Below are positions 28,690-37,771 of a stretch of 64,000 nucleotides of DNA, in pieces. The notes under the pieces are model-generated. The model had not been told where the DNA came from. It was given only the letters and a program-made list of their open reading frames with translations, and ran no database searches. The stretch is taken from contig NZ_JADMOP010000006.1 in NCBI RefSeq assembly GCF_015558785.1, positions 39,677 to 103,676 of the forward strand, written 5' to 3'. The DNA is from Collinsella aerofaciens. Its GTDB lineage: Bacteria; Actinomycetota; Coriobacteriia; Coriobacteriales; Coriobacteriaceae. Each line of letters opens with the position of its first letter. Position 1 is the stretch's first letter. The translations under genes were made by a program, and so were the position numbers.

Positions 28690-28784
28690 TGATAGCCTCC
28701 CATCGTGTGCGGGGCACCCATTACGCCCCACGCTATGAGTCCCATCCTAACGCTTTTGAAACGAAAAACGCGTGAGAACGTCAA

Positions 28785-28804
28785 AATTGTTAAAGCGTTT
28801 CAAC
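28785..28804. promoter_or_regulatory. LacI/CcpA-like palindrome upstream of alcohol dehydrogenase
   Basis: The sequence TGTTAAAGCGTTTCAACA is nearly symmetric around GCG and lies about 100 bases before the dehydrogenase start. It resembles operators of LacI-family regulators but does not match the catabolite (cre) consensus exactly. Confidence 0.35.
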
Positions 28805-28810
28805 AGATGA

Positions 28811-28849
28811 TGAAAAATATTGCGGCAAAGGGACAGCCCCTTTGCCGCA
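28811..28849 (-). terminator. Terminator after YoaK-like gene
   Basis: Stem TGCGGCAAAGGG(G) paired with CCCTTTGCCGCA; on the minus strand it is followed by ATATTTTTC. It sits just after the stop at 28855. Confidence 0.85.
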
Positions 28850-28854
28850 TTCGG

Positions 28855-29571
28855 TTACTTTCGGCAGCCCTCTTTCCAAGCCTCGGCCGCAACCTTCCAG
28901 CGTAAGCGCAAGTCGCGCTCGCGGTCGATGAACATGATGGCAAACGCGACAAACAGCAGCAAGCTCGCCACGACGATGGCATGCAGGCCCATGCGCTCAA
29001 TACACCAATTGCCCAGCACGGCGCCAAACACAAAGGTAAAGATCACGCCAAAGTACAGCAGGCCGTTTTCCAAAAAGCCACGCCTATGGGTGATGATGTA
29101 GTCGTCCACGTTTTGCAAGGCATTACGGAGGTTGCCGATACACATCGTCGTGGCAATGCCGTGACCGTGGATCTTGCGGAAGCTCTCAACCTGCATGCCG
29201 CAGGCAAACGACGTGAGACAGTTGGCGAGCAGGTTGTAACCGCCACCGGGGATAAAGCTCACGCCAAGCAAGATAACGGCTTCAAAAAACACCGTCACCT
29301 GACGCCAGTGAATCACACTGCCAAACCGCTCGTGCACCAGGTCGGCAAGCATAATGCCCACGGCAAACGACACCACGGGAAAGAAGTAGCGTCCCGCCAG
29401 CGCCCAGTTGCCCTCCGAGATGCTCACGCCCACGAGCAGGATGTTGCCCGTCTGCGCGTTTGCGAAAACATGGTCGCGCCCAATGTACGAATACACATCC
29501 ATAAAGCCACCGGCGAGCGCCAAGATGATGCCCAGCTCAATAGACTCCGATATCTGTTTGGCACGCTGCAT
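28855..29571 (-). CDS. YoaK (DUF1275) family membrane protein
   Basis: The 238-residue inner-membrane protein has about six transmembrane segments. The family N-terminus is ALAGGFMDVYSYIGRDHVFANAQTGN, split here as GGFMDVYSYI and FANAQTGNILLVG. Its function is unknown; the fold is transporter-like. ATG at 29571 follows AGGAGG by ten bases, which rejects longer in-frame starts. It is divergent from the YgiQ gene across a 250-bp gap. Confidence 0.9.
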   Translation of the reverse strand: MQRAKQISESIELGIILALAGGFMDVYSYIGRDHVFANAQTGNILLVGVSISEGNWALAGRYFFPVVSFAVGIMLADLVHERFGSVIHWRQVTVFFEAVILLGVSFIPGGGYNLLANCLTSFACGMQVESFRKIHGHGIATTMCIGNLRNALQNVDDYIITHRRGFLENGLLYFGVIFTFVFGAVLGNWCIERMGLHAIVVASLLLFVAFAIMFIDRERDLRLRWKVAAEAWKEGCRK

Positions 29572-29821
29572 CGTCGTGCGTCCTCCTTGTTGACGACCCT
29601 CTCGTGCGTTGGCGGAGACATAGCCGCCGTTCATACTGTAACCCATTGACAACATGGCGTGCGCGCGAGACGAGTTCTCCAACGCGCAGATACACAGTCT
29701 GGAAACAAACGGCGGGTACGGCGCCGACGCCCGACACCTCGTGTACTCCACCAGTCTTTTTAGCCCCGTCCCAAAAAGACTGGTTACAATTACGTGCAGC
29801 ATACTAACAACGGGAGGAATC

Positions 29822-31957
29822 GTGGCAAAAAAGCCCCAGGACGCTCAGCACAACCAGCATGGCAAGCATGCCCAGCGCGGCCGGCAGCAAAAGCGTGGCG
29901 GCAAGGCCCAAGATTCGCGCCCCACGCATACCCCGGCTGCGCCCGTCCGCCCCTGGCGCCCGGGCCGCGATAAGTTTCTCCCCGTCAGCCGGGCCGACAT
30001 GGATGCGCGCGGCTGGGACCAGTGCGACTTTGTCTACGTCTGCGGCGATGCTTACGTGGACCATCCCAGCTTTGGCATGGCCATCATCAGCCGTGTCCTC
30101 GACGCGCACGGCTACAAGGTGGGCATCATCTGTCAACCCGACTGGACTGACCCCGCCAGCATCACTGTGCTCGGCGAGCCGCGCCTGGGCTTTCTCGTCA
30201 GCGCCGGCAACATGGACTCCATGGTCAACCACTATTCGGTGACCAAGCACCGCCGCCACACCGACGCCTATACCCCCGGTGGCGAGGAGGGGCACCGTCC
30301 CAATCGTGCCGTCACGGTCTACGGCAACCTCATCCGCCAGACGTTCAAGGACGCCCCCATCATCATCGGCGGCATCGAGGCGAGCCTGCGCCGCCTGGCC
30401 CACTACGACTACTGGCAGGACAAGCTCAAGCGCTCGGTACTGCTCGACTCGGGCGCCGACATCCTCATCTACGGCATGGGCGAGCACGCGATCGTCGAGA
30501 TCGCCGACGCGCTCGACGCGGGACTACCCGTCGATCAGATCACCTATATCAACGGCATCGTCTACCGCACCAGCTCGCTCGACGAGGTCTACGACTACGA
30601 CCTGCTGCCCAGCTGGGACGACCTTGCCGCCGACAAGCTCAACTACGCGCGCAGCTTTAACGTGCAGCAGCAGAATATGGACCCCATCACCGGACATCGC
30701 CTGGTAGAGCCCTACCCCAACAGCGTCTATGTGGTGCAGAACCCGCCGTCGGCGACACTCACCACCGACGAGATGGACGAGGTGGCCGAACTCCCCTACG
30801 CACGCGATTGGCATCCCGACTACGACGCGGCAGGCGGCGTGCCGGCCTTTGCCGAGATCAAGTTTTCCATTAGCTCCAACCGCGGGTGCTTTGGCGAGTG
30901 CTCGTTTTGCGCGCTCACCTTCCACCAGGGCCGCGTGCTGCAGATGCGCAGCCACGATTCGATCATGCGCGAGGCCGAGCTGCTCACGCGCGACCCCGAG
31001 TTTAAGGGCTACATCAACGACGTGGGCGGGCCGACGGCCAACTTTAGCCGCCCTGCCTGCGACAAGCAGCTCAAGCACGGCGTGTGCAAGAACAAGCGCT
31101 GCCTGTGGCCGAGCGTATGCAAGAACATGGTGGTCGACGAGAGCGGCTACACGCAGTTGCTGCGCGACCTGCGCCAGCTACCGGGCGTCAAGAAGGTCTT
31201 CGTCCGCAGCGGCATCCGTTTTGACTACACCATGGCCGATGCCTCGGACGAGTTTTTGCGCGAGCTGCTGGAGCATCACGTCTCGGGCCAGCTGCGCGTA
31301 GCGCCCGAGCACGTGAGCGACGCCGTGCTGTCTGTGATGGGCAAGCCGAGCCGCGCCGTCTACGACGCATTCTGCCGTAAATTTGAACGCTTGAACCGCG
31401 AATACGGACTCAAGCAGTACGTGGTGCCGTATCTGATCTCGAGCCACCCCGGTTCAACCATGAAGGAAGCTGTGGACCTTGCCGAGGCCGTAAGAGACAT
31501 GGGCTACATGCCCGAACAGGTGCAGGACTTCTACCCCACGCCGTCCACCATGTCGACGTGCATGTACTACACCGGCGTGGATCCGCGCACCATGGAGCCG
31601 ATCTATGTGGCGCGCGACCCGCACGAGAAGGCCATGCAGCGCGCGCTCATCCAGTATCGCAAGCCCGAGAACTACAAGCTGGTGCGCGAGGCGCTGGAAA
31701 AGGCCGGCCGCCGCGATTTGATCGGCTACACCAAGCATTGCCTGATTCGTCCCGTGCCCCCGCGTCCGGGCGAGACGTCTGCTGGCGGTGGCCATGGCAC
31801 CGGCAAGAAGGGCGGCAAGGCCCACGGTGGCGCCGCCGGCAAGGGACCCAAAGGCAGCAAGGGCCACGGTGGCATGTCGCGCGCGCAGAACACTGCCGGA
31901 CGCAACCGCGCGGCCCAGGGACGTCAGGGCGCCAACGGCGGCGGACGCCGCAACTAG
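29822..31957 (+). CDS. YgiQ-family radical SAM protein
   Basis: The 711-residue radical SAM enzyme has the cluster motif SNRGCFGECSFCALTFHQGR (Cys-x3-Cys-x2-Cys) near residue 350, preceded by the YgiQ N-terminal domain (PIIIGGIEASLRRLAHYDYW). A second Cys-rich stretch (HGVCKNKRCLWPSVCKN) follows. The reaction is not established for the family. The GTG start at 29822 is fixed by GGGAGG just upstream. Both ends are low-complexity and basic (Lys/Gln/His at the start; a Gly-Lys-rich tail of about 60 residues), which suggests RNA contact. Confidence 0.93.
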   Translation: MAKKPQDAQHNQHGKHAQRGRQQKRGGKAQDSRPTHTPAAPVRPWRPGRDKFLPVSRADMDARGWDQCDFVYVCGDAYVDHPSFGMAIISRVLDAHGYKVGIICQPDWTDPASITVLGEPRLGFLVSAGNMDSMVNHYSVTKHRRHTDAYTPGGEEGHRPNRAVTVYGNLIRQTFKDAPIIIGGIEASLRRLAHYDYWQDKLKRSVLLDSGADILIYGMGEHAIVEIADALDAGLPVDQITYINGIVYRTSSLDEVYDYDLLPSWDDLAADKLNYARSFNVQQQNMDPITGHRLVEPYPNSVYVVQNPPSATLTTDEMDEVAELPYARDWHPDYDAAGGVPAFAEIKFSISSNRGCFGECSFCALTFHQGRVLQMRSHDSIMREAELLTRDPEFKGYINDVGGPTANFSRPACDKQLKHGVCKNKRCLWPSVCKNMVVDESGYTQLLRDLRQLPGVKKVFVRSGIRFDYTMADASDEFLRELLEHHVSGQLRVAPEHVSDAVLSVMGKPSRAVYDAFCRKFERLNREYGLKQYVVPYLISSHPGSTMKEAVDLAEAVRDMGYMPEQVQDFYPTPSTMSTCMYYTGVDPRTMEPIYVARDPHEKAMQRALIQYRKPENYKLVREALEKAGRRDLIGYTKHCLIRPVPPRPGETSAGGGHGTGKKGGKAHGGAAGKGPKGSKGHGGMSRAQNTAGRNRAAQGRQGANGGGRRN

Positions 31958-32010
31958 CGTGGCGAGGGCCGGCCGGTGTCTCTTGGCCAGTCGGCGTCTC
32001 CTCATCGGCC

Positions 32011-32120
32011 AAGCGTGTTTTCCCTAGGGGAAACACGCTTGGGCTGTCTCCAGTCGTGATTTCCCTAGGGGGAACACGCTCAGACACGCCTAGCCGTGTT
32101 TTCCTTAGGGGAATCACGCT
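32011..32120. repeat. Three palindromes at 40-bp spacing
   Basis: Three 28-29 bp palindromes based on AGCGTGTTTTCCCTAGG and its complement lie at 32012-32039, 32052-32080 and 32092-32120. Each repeats exactly 40 bases after the previous one, with 11-12 base linkers. The third overlaps the last codons of the CPBP gene. They separate convergent YgiQ and CPBP genes; no T-run follows. Confidence 0.93.
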
Positions 32121-33022
32121 TGCTGGTAGGGACGATCCGTCTGGCACGTCAGTTTGAGCGACCGCATCGCCTCTACCAGCACAAAGCCGGCGATGGCAAC
32201 CGTGATCACTACGTCGAGCGGCGTGTTCACAAACCACAGCAGGCCCATGAGGTACGACCCGGCATTAAAGGCAAAGTGCAGCAGAATCGTGTAGCGGAGC
32301 TTTCCGGTCGTCACGAGCACCCAGCCAAAGATGAGGCCGGCGGCACCCGCGTAGCAACCCTGCACCCAATTCATGTGCATAAAACCGAAGATTGCCGCCT
32401 GCAGCACAATCGCCGCGGCGATACCCCACGTACTTGGGGCCGCCCAGGGCACCATGGCGCCGTTCTGCGCGCTCGCACGACGCGGGCGCTTCCAAAGTGG
32501 GCGGCACTGCGGATTAAACGCTCGGAGCGAAAACTCAAAAATAATGCCGCGCACCAGCAGCTCTTCACAAAATGGGGCGCCGAGCACCGTAGTCAGGACG
32601 GCGAGATAGCTGGTGTCGCCCATACCTGTTTCCTCGACAAGCTCGCTGTAGTCGGCCGCGGCGTCGGGCAACAGCGACAGCACGGCGTCGGTCACGTAGC
32701 CAACGACCACCTGCAGGGCAAGGCCAATCACGACAACGCAAGCGATGCGCTTCCATGCAGCACTTGCTCCCCCGCCGAGCGGACGTTCACCTTGCCGGCG
32801 CGCCATGAAGGAGCGGGGCCACAGATAACGCCACCACAGCAGCGCCATCAAAAACGACGCCGTCTGAGCGGCAGCCTGGAACCATTGGATATCGAGATTG
32901 TCGATCGGATAGCCCGTCAGCACCGATACGGCATCGAGAACCGAAAACAGAACCACGCTCAGGGCTATATCGGCAGCGACAACGCCAAAACATGCAAGCG
33001 CCCACGCCATCGCATTGAGCAT
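32114..33022 (-). CDS. CPBP-family intramembrane metalloprotease
   Basis: The 302-residue protein has about eight transmembrane helices. The three family motifs are present: APFCEELLVRGIIF (Glu-Glu-x3-Arg), FGFMHMNW, and HFAFNAGSYLMG. Relatives are CAAX-type proteases or scaffolds, often linked to bacteriocin immunity. ATG at 33022 with GAGGAGG upstream. The final two codons and the stop lie inside the third 40-bp-period palindrome. Confidence 0.92.
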   Translation of the reverse strand: MLNAMAWALACFGVVAADIALSVVLFSVLDAVSVLTGYPIDNLDIQWFQAAAQTASFLMALLWWRYLWPRSFMARRQGERPLGGGASAAWKRIACVVVIGLALQVVVGYVTDAVLSLLPDAAADYSELVEETGMGDTSYLAVLTTVLGAPFCEELLVRGIIFEFSLRAFNPQCRPLWKRPRRASAQNGAMVPWAAPSTWGIAAAIVLQAAIFGFMHMNWVQGCYAGAAGLIFGWVLVTTGKLRYTILLHFAFNAGSYLMGLLWFVNTPLDVVITVAIAGFVLVEAMRSLKLTCQTDRPYQQA

Positions 33023-33073
33023 GCCAACCTCCTCAAAACCGTTCCCTAGTTCTACCACAACTCGGCAGAGAGC

Positions 33074-33104
33074 TGATCCCATGGGGACGGAGGAAAACGG
33101 ATCA
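33074..33104. repeat. 31-bp GATCC motif, copy 2
   Basis: TGATCCCATGGGGACGGAGG... ends one base after the antitoxin stop codon. It has the same orientation as copy 3 on the other side of the gene. Confidence 0.92.
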
Positions 33105-33105
33105 C

Positions 33106-33306
33106 TTATTGATGAGAATCGGGCACAGCGCCAAAGGCCCCGCTGGGCGAAATGTCGAACGGAAAGGTGCCGCAGCGATTGAAGGCGGCGATGAACATGC
33201 GGATGGCGTTGGACGGCGTGGTGCCTACGAGCTGGGTTGCCGCCGCGAAGGCCGCCTTTTCCTCAGGCAAGACCTTCGCTACAACCGGGGTCATGTGTTC
33301 TGCCAT
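33106..33306 (-). CDS. RelB/DinJ-like antitoxin, no toxin gene next to it
   Basis: The 66-residue ribbon-helix-helix protein starts MAEHMTPVVAKVLPEEKAAF. It has the DinJ signature GTTPSNAIRMFIAAF followed by GTFPFDI. The ATG at 33306 follows AAGGAAG. DinJ-type antitoxins usually precede a YafQ/RelE toxin by a few bases; here the downstream side is a repeat and then the CPBP gene, so it is an orphan. Copies of the 31-bp GATCC motif lie on both sides as direct repeats. Confidence 0.82.
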   Translation of the reverse strand: MAEHMTPVVAKVLPEEKAAFAAATQLVGTTPSNAIRMFIAAFNRCGTFPFDISPSGAFGAVPDSHQ

Positions 33307-33470
33307 GGCGCTTCCTTTTTGAAACGACGGTGGTGCGGATAGATGCGGGCCACGCGGCTGGGCGACGGGCTGTGAAGGCAACCCGATTGGCCCGCATCTG
33401 GAGTTTGTTTCTACGGCGTTGGTATTACTTGGTATTCCTAAGTATTACCCCGTAGATAGAATAGCACACC

Positions 33471-33501
33471 TGATCCCTTGGGGACGGAGGAAAACGGATC
33501 A
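33471..33501. repeat. 31-bp GATCC motif, copy 3
   Basis: TGATCCCTTGGGGACGGAGG... lies between the antitoxin gene and the ABC transporter operon, in direct orientation relative to copy 2. Confidence 0.92.
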
Positions 33502-33521
33502 TTTTGTTGCTGAATAAGTAT

Positions 33522-34898
33522 TTAGAGTGTGATGATGTCCGAGATATTGAGGGCCCGAGCGTCGACGGCATCGTGCGTGGCAAGCAACAGCATGCGACCG
33601 TCGAGCAAGTCGAGCACGACTTCGGCGCATGCGTCGCGCGCAGCGGTATCTAGACCGGTAAAGGGCTCGTCCAGAATCACCGCGTCGCCTGGGCACAGCA
33701 GGGCTCGGGCAATCTCGACGCGACGGCGCTGCCCGCCCGAGAGCTCGGCCACACGAGCATGTACATCGACCCCCGGCACCAGCAGGCGCAACAGGGCTGC
33801 GGCACTCGAGGCGTCCACGCGCGCGTCGGCGCACACCAGCACGTTATCCAGAGCAGAAGCGTCCTCTACCAGGCGCACATCCTGAAACACCATCGAGCAC
33901 GGTGCGCACTCCCCCGCCGCTAGCGCGAGCAACGTCGACTTGCCCACCCCCGAGGCGCCCATCACGCAGGTACGCCCGCCGGTGGGCACACGAAGCACCA
34001 GACCGTCCAGCACCGGCGCCCAGGGCGCGCGATCGCCCACGGCAAGCGCAAGCTCCGCCGAAGCGCCATCGCTCGCGGCCCCCGCACGCCCGCGCAGTCC
34101 ATGTCCATGCGTCCGCACGGCAACACGCCATGCCACGGAACCCGAAGCCCGCAGCAGCCACATCAGCACGCGCTCGCATGCCCACGATGCCGCCACGACC
34201 AACACGGTCCACGCCAGCAGGTCAGCCGTCTCAATGAGCAGCTTCGCCTGATAGATGCGCTCGCCCACGGTACCAGCCGCCATGCCAATCAACTCCGCCG
34301 CCACGCCGGCCTTCCAGCTCATGCCGATCACGGCGCGGGCGCACGAAAGCACAAACGGCAGGACTTCGCGCCAGGTATGGGCGAAGAACAGTCGCCAACC
34401 CCGCACACCATGCAGACAAAACATCTGCTCCAGCGGCTTATCCACTTGTGCCAAACCCTCGACCAGCGAAAAATACACGCCCGGCAGTGCCATCAAAAAG
34501 ACCGCTGCAATGCTCACGCGCGCCGACCCCAGCCAAATGAGCAGCAGAACCACCACGCAGGCAACCGGCGTCGCCTTTACAAACGAAAGCGCCGGCGCCA
34601 CCAGACGGGCAAACGTCCGCGACCGCACCGAGACTCCCGCCAGTACACCGCCGCAGATCGCGGCAAGCGCCAGTCCGCCCAAGATTCGTGCGCCTGAACC
34701 CACCAGAATCGCCCACGTGTTGGCATCGCACACCAGCCGCAGCAACGCCACCACAACAGCGCCCGGCCCCGGCAAAATCAGCGGCTGCGCCACCAGCGCC
34801 GCCGCGAAAGCCCACACGGCAAGCCAAAAGGCGGCAACGGCACCTGCTGCCGCCACCGCCTTCATACGCTTTGTCATTTGTCGAGCAAACGCACGCAC
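33522..34898 (-). CDS. ABC importer with permease and ATPase fused in one chain
   Basis: The 458-residue protein combines a SsuC/NitT-type permease (about residues 1-255, six hydrophobic segments, contact loop HGVRGWRLFFAHTWREVLP) with a compact ATPase (about 265-458). The ATPase has Walker A GASGVGKSTLLA, signature LSGGQRRRVEIARALL, Walker B AVILDEPFTGLD and switch His in LATHDAVD. The ATPase is short, with little between Walker A and the signature. The GTG start at 34898 is three bases after the binding-protein stop; an ATG at 34877 is an alternative. Last gene of the hydrogenase operon; the cargo is unknown. Confidence 0.88.
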   Translation of the reverse strand: MRAFARQMTKRMKAVAAAGAVAAFWLAVWAFAAALVAQPLILPGPGAVVVALLRLVCDANTWAILVGSGARILGGLALAAICGGVLAGVSVRSRTFARLVAPALSFVKATPVACVVVLLLIWLGSARVSIAAVFLMALPGVYFSLVEGLAQVDKPLEQMFCLHGVRGWRLFFAHTWREVLPFVLSCARAVIGMSWKAGVAAELIGMAAGTVGERIYQAKLLIETADLLAWTVLVVAASWACERVLMWLLRASGSVAWRVAVRTHGHGLRGRAGAASDGASAELALAVGDRAPWAPVLDGLVLRVPTGGRTCVMGASGVGKSTLLALAAGECAPCSMVFQDVRLVEDASALDNVLVCADARVDASSAAALLRLLVPGVDVHARVAELSGGQRRRVEIARALLCPGDAVILDEPFTGLDTAARDACAEVVLDLLDGRMLLLATHDAVDARALNISDIITL

Positions 34899-34901
34899 GG
34901 G

Positions 34902-35957
34902 CTACTCCATGTAGTAGAAATCATCGGCCGGGAGCTTGCCGCCCACGGCGCTCGCGTCCGCATCGGCCAGCACCTGCAGGTACCCACCGAGTGCCGCCTT
35001 CATATCCTTCCCCGTCTGGCACACGAGCATGCACCCGGGAATCGCCTTTTCGGCAATCGCGGCGTTATCCACGATACCCGCATCGACCACGGACTGAGCC
35101 CAGTCCGCCGGCGCCGCGTTCACGGCCTCAACGCTCGCAGCATGGCAGCTCAGGAATTCCGCCACGGCATCGGGATGCTCCTCGGCAAAGACACGGCGCA
35201 CCACGGTCACGCCCGTCAGCAGGCGCGAACCCGTGTCACCTGCCAGCTCATCCCACACATCGGTCAGACTTACCGGAGCCGACAGCTTGTCCTCGCTCTT
35301 GGCGATGGCCGCCGTCTTGAACGGCTCGGGTAGCACGCCCGCGGCAGTCGGGTCGGCAAGCAGCGCCGACAGCACCTCGGTGGGCTCGCTCTTAAACTCA
35401 AGCGCCACCTGGCCGGTCAGGCCCGCGCGCTCCAGCAGGTAGTTCATGACGTACTCCGGCGTGGTGCCCTTGCCCGTCATATAGACGGTATGGCCCGCCA
35501 AATCGCCAAACGAGGCCACACTCGCGTCGCCCGTCACCACGTTCAGCACGCCCAGCGTGTTGATGTCGATGACCTGCACCGCACCCTCAGTCTTGTTGTA
35601 GAGTACGCTCGCCACGTTGGCGGGCACCAGGGCGATATCGATATCGTCCTGAATGACCTTGGGCACAATCTCATCGGCGGCAGTATTGATCGCAAAGTCG
35701 AACTCATTGTCCGTCTCGCCATCGGCTGCCCGGTCCATAAACTGCACCAGACCAATCGAGGTCGGCCCCTTGAGCGAGGCGACGCGCACCTCGACCGGCT
35801 CTGCAGCAGCACCGGCGCCGTCCGTGGCAGCCGAGCCCGCGGCGGACCCGGCACCGGCAGCCCCGCCGCCACAGCCCGCGAGTGCAAGCGACAGCGCACC
35901 CGCGGCAAGCGCCGAGGCAAACCCCCGGCGCGACAGCTCAAAATCAAACGCGCGCAT
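34902..35957 (-). CDS. ABC substrate-binding lipoprotein (NMT1/SsuA-like, Tat signal)
   Basis: The 351-residue binding protein has a twin-arginine lipoprotein signal: SRRGF at residues 9-13, a hydrophobic stretch, and lipobox LALAGC with Cys29, then an Ala/Gly linker. The mature part has a periplasmic-binding-protein type II fold (VRVASLKGPTSIGLVQFMDR; later VPANVASVLYNK), as in SsuA/TauA/ThiY proteins. It starts two bases after the hydrogenase stop and precedes the fused permease-ATPase, which it should serve. The ligand cannot be read from the sequence. Confidence 0.9.
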   Translation of the reverse strand: MRAFDFELSRRGFASALAAGALSLALAGCGGGAAGAGSAAGSAATDGAGAAAEPVEVRVASLKGPTSIGLVQFMDRAADGETDNEFDFAINTAADEIVPKVIQDDIDIALVPANVASVLYNKTEGAVQVIDINTLGVLNVVTGDASVASFGDLAGHTVYMTGKGTTPEYVMNYLLERAGLTGQVALEFKSEPTEVLSALLADPTAAGVLPEPFKTAAIAKSEDKLSAPVSLTDVWDELAGDTGSRLLTGVTVVRRVFAEEHPDAVAEFLSCHAASVEAVNAAPADWAQSVVDAGIVDNAAIAEKAIPGCMLVCQTGKDMKAALGGYLQVLADADASAVGGKLPADDFYYME

Positions 35958-35959
35958 CG

Positions 35960-37771
35960 CTAGCACGTCCCCTCGTTAGGCATCGTCCATGCGTGATGGT
36001 CGGTATGCAGCAGATCCTCAGCCAGCGACGAGAGCGGCTCGCCCAAGAACTCGCGGTAGCACGCCTGGACATCGGGATTCTCGTGCGAGAAACGAATGTC
36101 CGCAGCGGCATCCAGGCCCCAGAGCACCTGGCCACGCTCGGCTGCCAGCTCGCAGCCGTCGTGGATGGGCTGACCGCCGCCACCGACGCAGCCGCCCGGG
36201 CACGCCATAACCTCAACGAAGTCATAGCTCACGCGGCCGTCGCGAATCGCGTCGAGCAGACGGGCAGCGTTGCCCAGCCCGTGTGCCACGGCGACGCGCA
36301 CCTTGGTGCCATCGATATCGGCCACGGCCTCCTTCCAGCCGTCCAGGCCGCGCACATCGGTAAAGAAGTCGGCGTCGGGGTTCTTGCCCGTCACCAGGTA
36401 ATAGGCCGAGCGCACGGCGGCCTCCATCACGCCGCCCGTGGCGCCAAAGATCACACCCGCACCCGTGCCAAAGCCCAGCGGCGTATCGAGCGGCTCCTCA
36501 ACTAGCGTATCCACGCTCACGTGGCTCGCGCGGACCATGCGCACCATCTCGCGCACCGTCAGCGCAACGTCCACATCGGGCGTGCCGCCCTCGCCCACCA
36601 TGCTCGGCAGCGCGCACTCGGCCTTCTTGGCCGTGCACGGCATCACGGACACCACAAACAGGCGCTCGGGCTCCACGCCCAGCACCTTGGCGTAGTAGGT
36701 CTTGGCGATGGTGCCGAACATCTGCTGCGGCGACTTGGACGTGGACAGGCTGTCGACAAACTCGGGGTAACGCGCCTTCACAAAGCGTACCCAGCCCGGG
36801 CAGCAGCTCGTGAACATGGGCCAGCTGCGGCTGTCGCCCTCGCCCTTGGCGGCCTCGCCCAGGCGCTTGAGCAGCTCGGAGCCCTCTTCCATAATGGTGA
36901 GGTCGGCCGAGAAATCGGTATCGAACACGTACTCAAAGCCAACGCGGCGCAGCGCGCAAGCCAAGCGCTCAACGGTAGCCTCCTCGCGAGATATGCCGAG
37001 CTCCTCGCCCCAGGCGCTGCGCACGGCCGGCGCAATCTGCACCAGCACGATCTTGTCGGGATCGGCGAGAGCATCGAACACGGTCTCGGTATCGTCGCGC
37101 TCGCGCAGTGCGCCCGTCGGGCAATGCGTTATGCACTGGCCGCACGCGACGCATTCGGTCTTGCCGATCGGCGCGCGCCCGCGGGTACCCACGGCGGTAT
37201 GCGTGGCGCGGTTGGTCAGGTCCCAAATCCCTAGCCCCTGCACGCTCTCGCACACCTTGATACAGCGCATGCATTTAATGCACTTGTCGTTTTCGCGGAT
37301 GATGGGAAAATCGAAATCCCAGCCCTCGCCCGCCAAATGCCTTTGATACGGCAGATAAAAAATACCCAGGTCGTTGGCGATGGTCTGTAGGTTGCAGTTG
37401 CCGCTGCGCACGCAGCTCGTGCACTGCGAATCGTGCTGGGACAGCAGCAGCTGCACGTTGGTGCGACGGGCCTCGCGAGCCTTGGGGCTGTTGGTGTGGA
37501 CCACCATGCCGTCGAGCACGTAGTTGTTGCAGGCGGCAACCAGCTGATCGCAGCCCTCGACTTCGACCACGCACACGCGGCAGCCGCCGATCTCGTTTAG
37601 ATCGCGCAGGTAGCACAGGGTGGGAATCTGGATACCGACGGACTTGGCCGCGTCCAGGATCGTGGTGTGCTCGGGTACCACGACCTCGCAATTATCGATA
37701 GTGAGCTTGACCATATTGAGTGCTCCGCTTTCGGTGTTGTCGCTGACAGTGGGGTTGTTGAGCTCTACCAT
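35960..37771 (-). CDS. [FeFe] hydrogenase catalytic subunit
   Basis: The 603-residue H2-metabolising enzyme has an N-terminal [2Fe-2S] domain (Cys53, 64, 67, 81), a His-ligated cluster (HDSQCTSCVRSGNC, residues 113-126), and two [4Fe-4S] sites (CIKCMRCIKVC and CVACGQCITHC, residues 164-217). The H-cluster motifs are TSCCPGW near 319, MPCTAKKAE near 377 and MACPGGCVGGGGQP near 525. The ATG at 37771 overlaps the flavoprotein stop by seven bases and has GGAGGAG upstream; an ATG at 37714 is also credible. It should take electrons from the upstream flavoprotein and ferredoxin. Confidence 0.95.
   Translation of the reverse strand: MVELNNPTVSDNTESGALNMVKLTIDNCEVVVPEHTTILDAAKSVGIQIPTLCYLRDLNEIGGCRVCVVEVEGCDQLVAACNNYVLDGMVVHTNSPKAREARRTNVQLLLSQHDSQCTSCVRSGNCNLQTIANDLGIFYLPYQRHLAGEGWDFDFPIIRENDKCIKCMRCIKVCESVQGLGIWDLTNRATHTAVGTRGRAPIGKTECVACGQCITHCPTGALRERDDTETVFDALADPDKIVLVQIAPAVRSAWGEELGISREEATVERLACALRRVGFEYVFDTDFSADLTIMEEGSELLKRLGEAAKGEGDSRSWPMFTSCCPGWVRFVKARYPEFVDSLSTSKSPQQMFGTIAKTYYAKVLGVEPERLFVVSVMPCTAKKAECALPSMVGEGGTPDVDVALTVREMVRMVRASHVSVDTLVEEPLDTPLGFGTGAGVIFGATGGVMEAAVRSAYYLVTGKNPDADFFTDVRGLDGWKEAVADIDGTKVRVAVAHGLGNAARLLDAIRDGRVSYDFVEVMACPGGCVGGGGQPIHDGCELAAERGQVLWGLDAAADIRFSHENPDVQACYREFLGEPLSSLAEDLLHTDHHAWTMPNEGTC

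Noticed and set aside
28785..28804. Catabolite (cre) site before the alcohol dehydrogenase
   Set aside because: The palindrome lacks one base of the cre spacing, so it is listed only as a generic LacI-type operator candidate.
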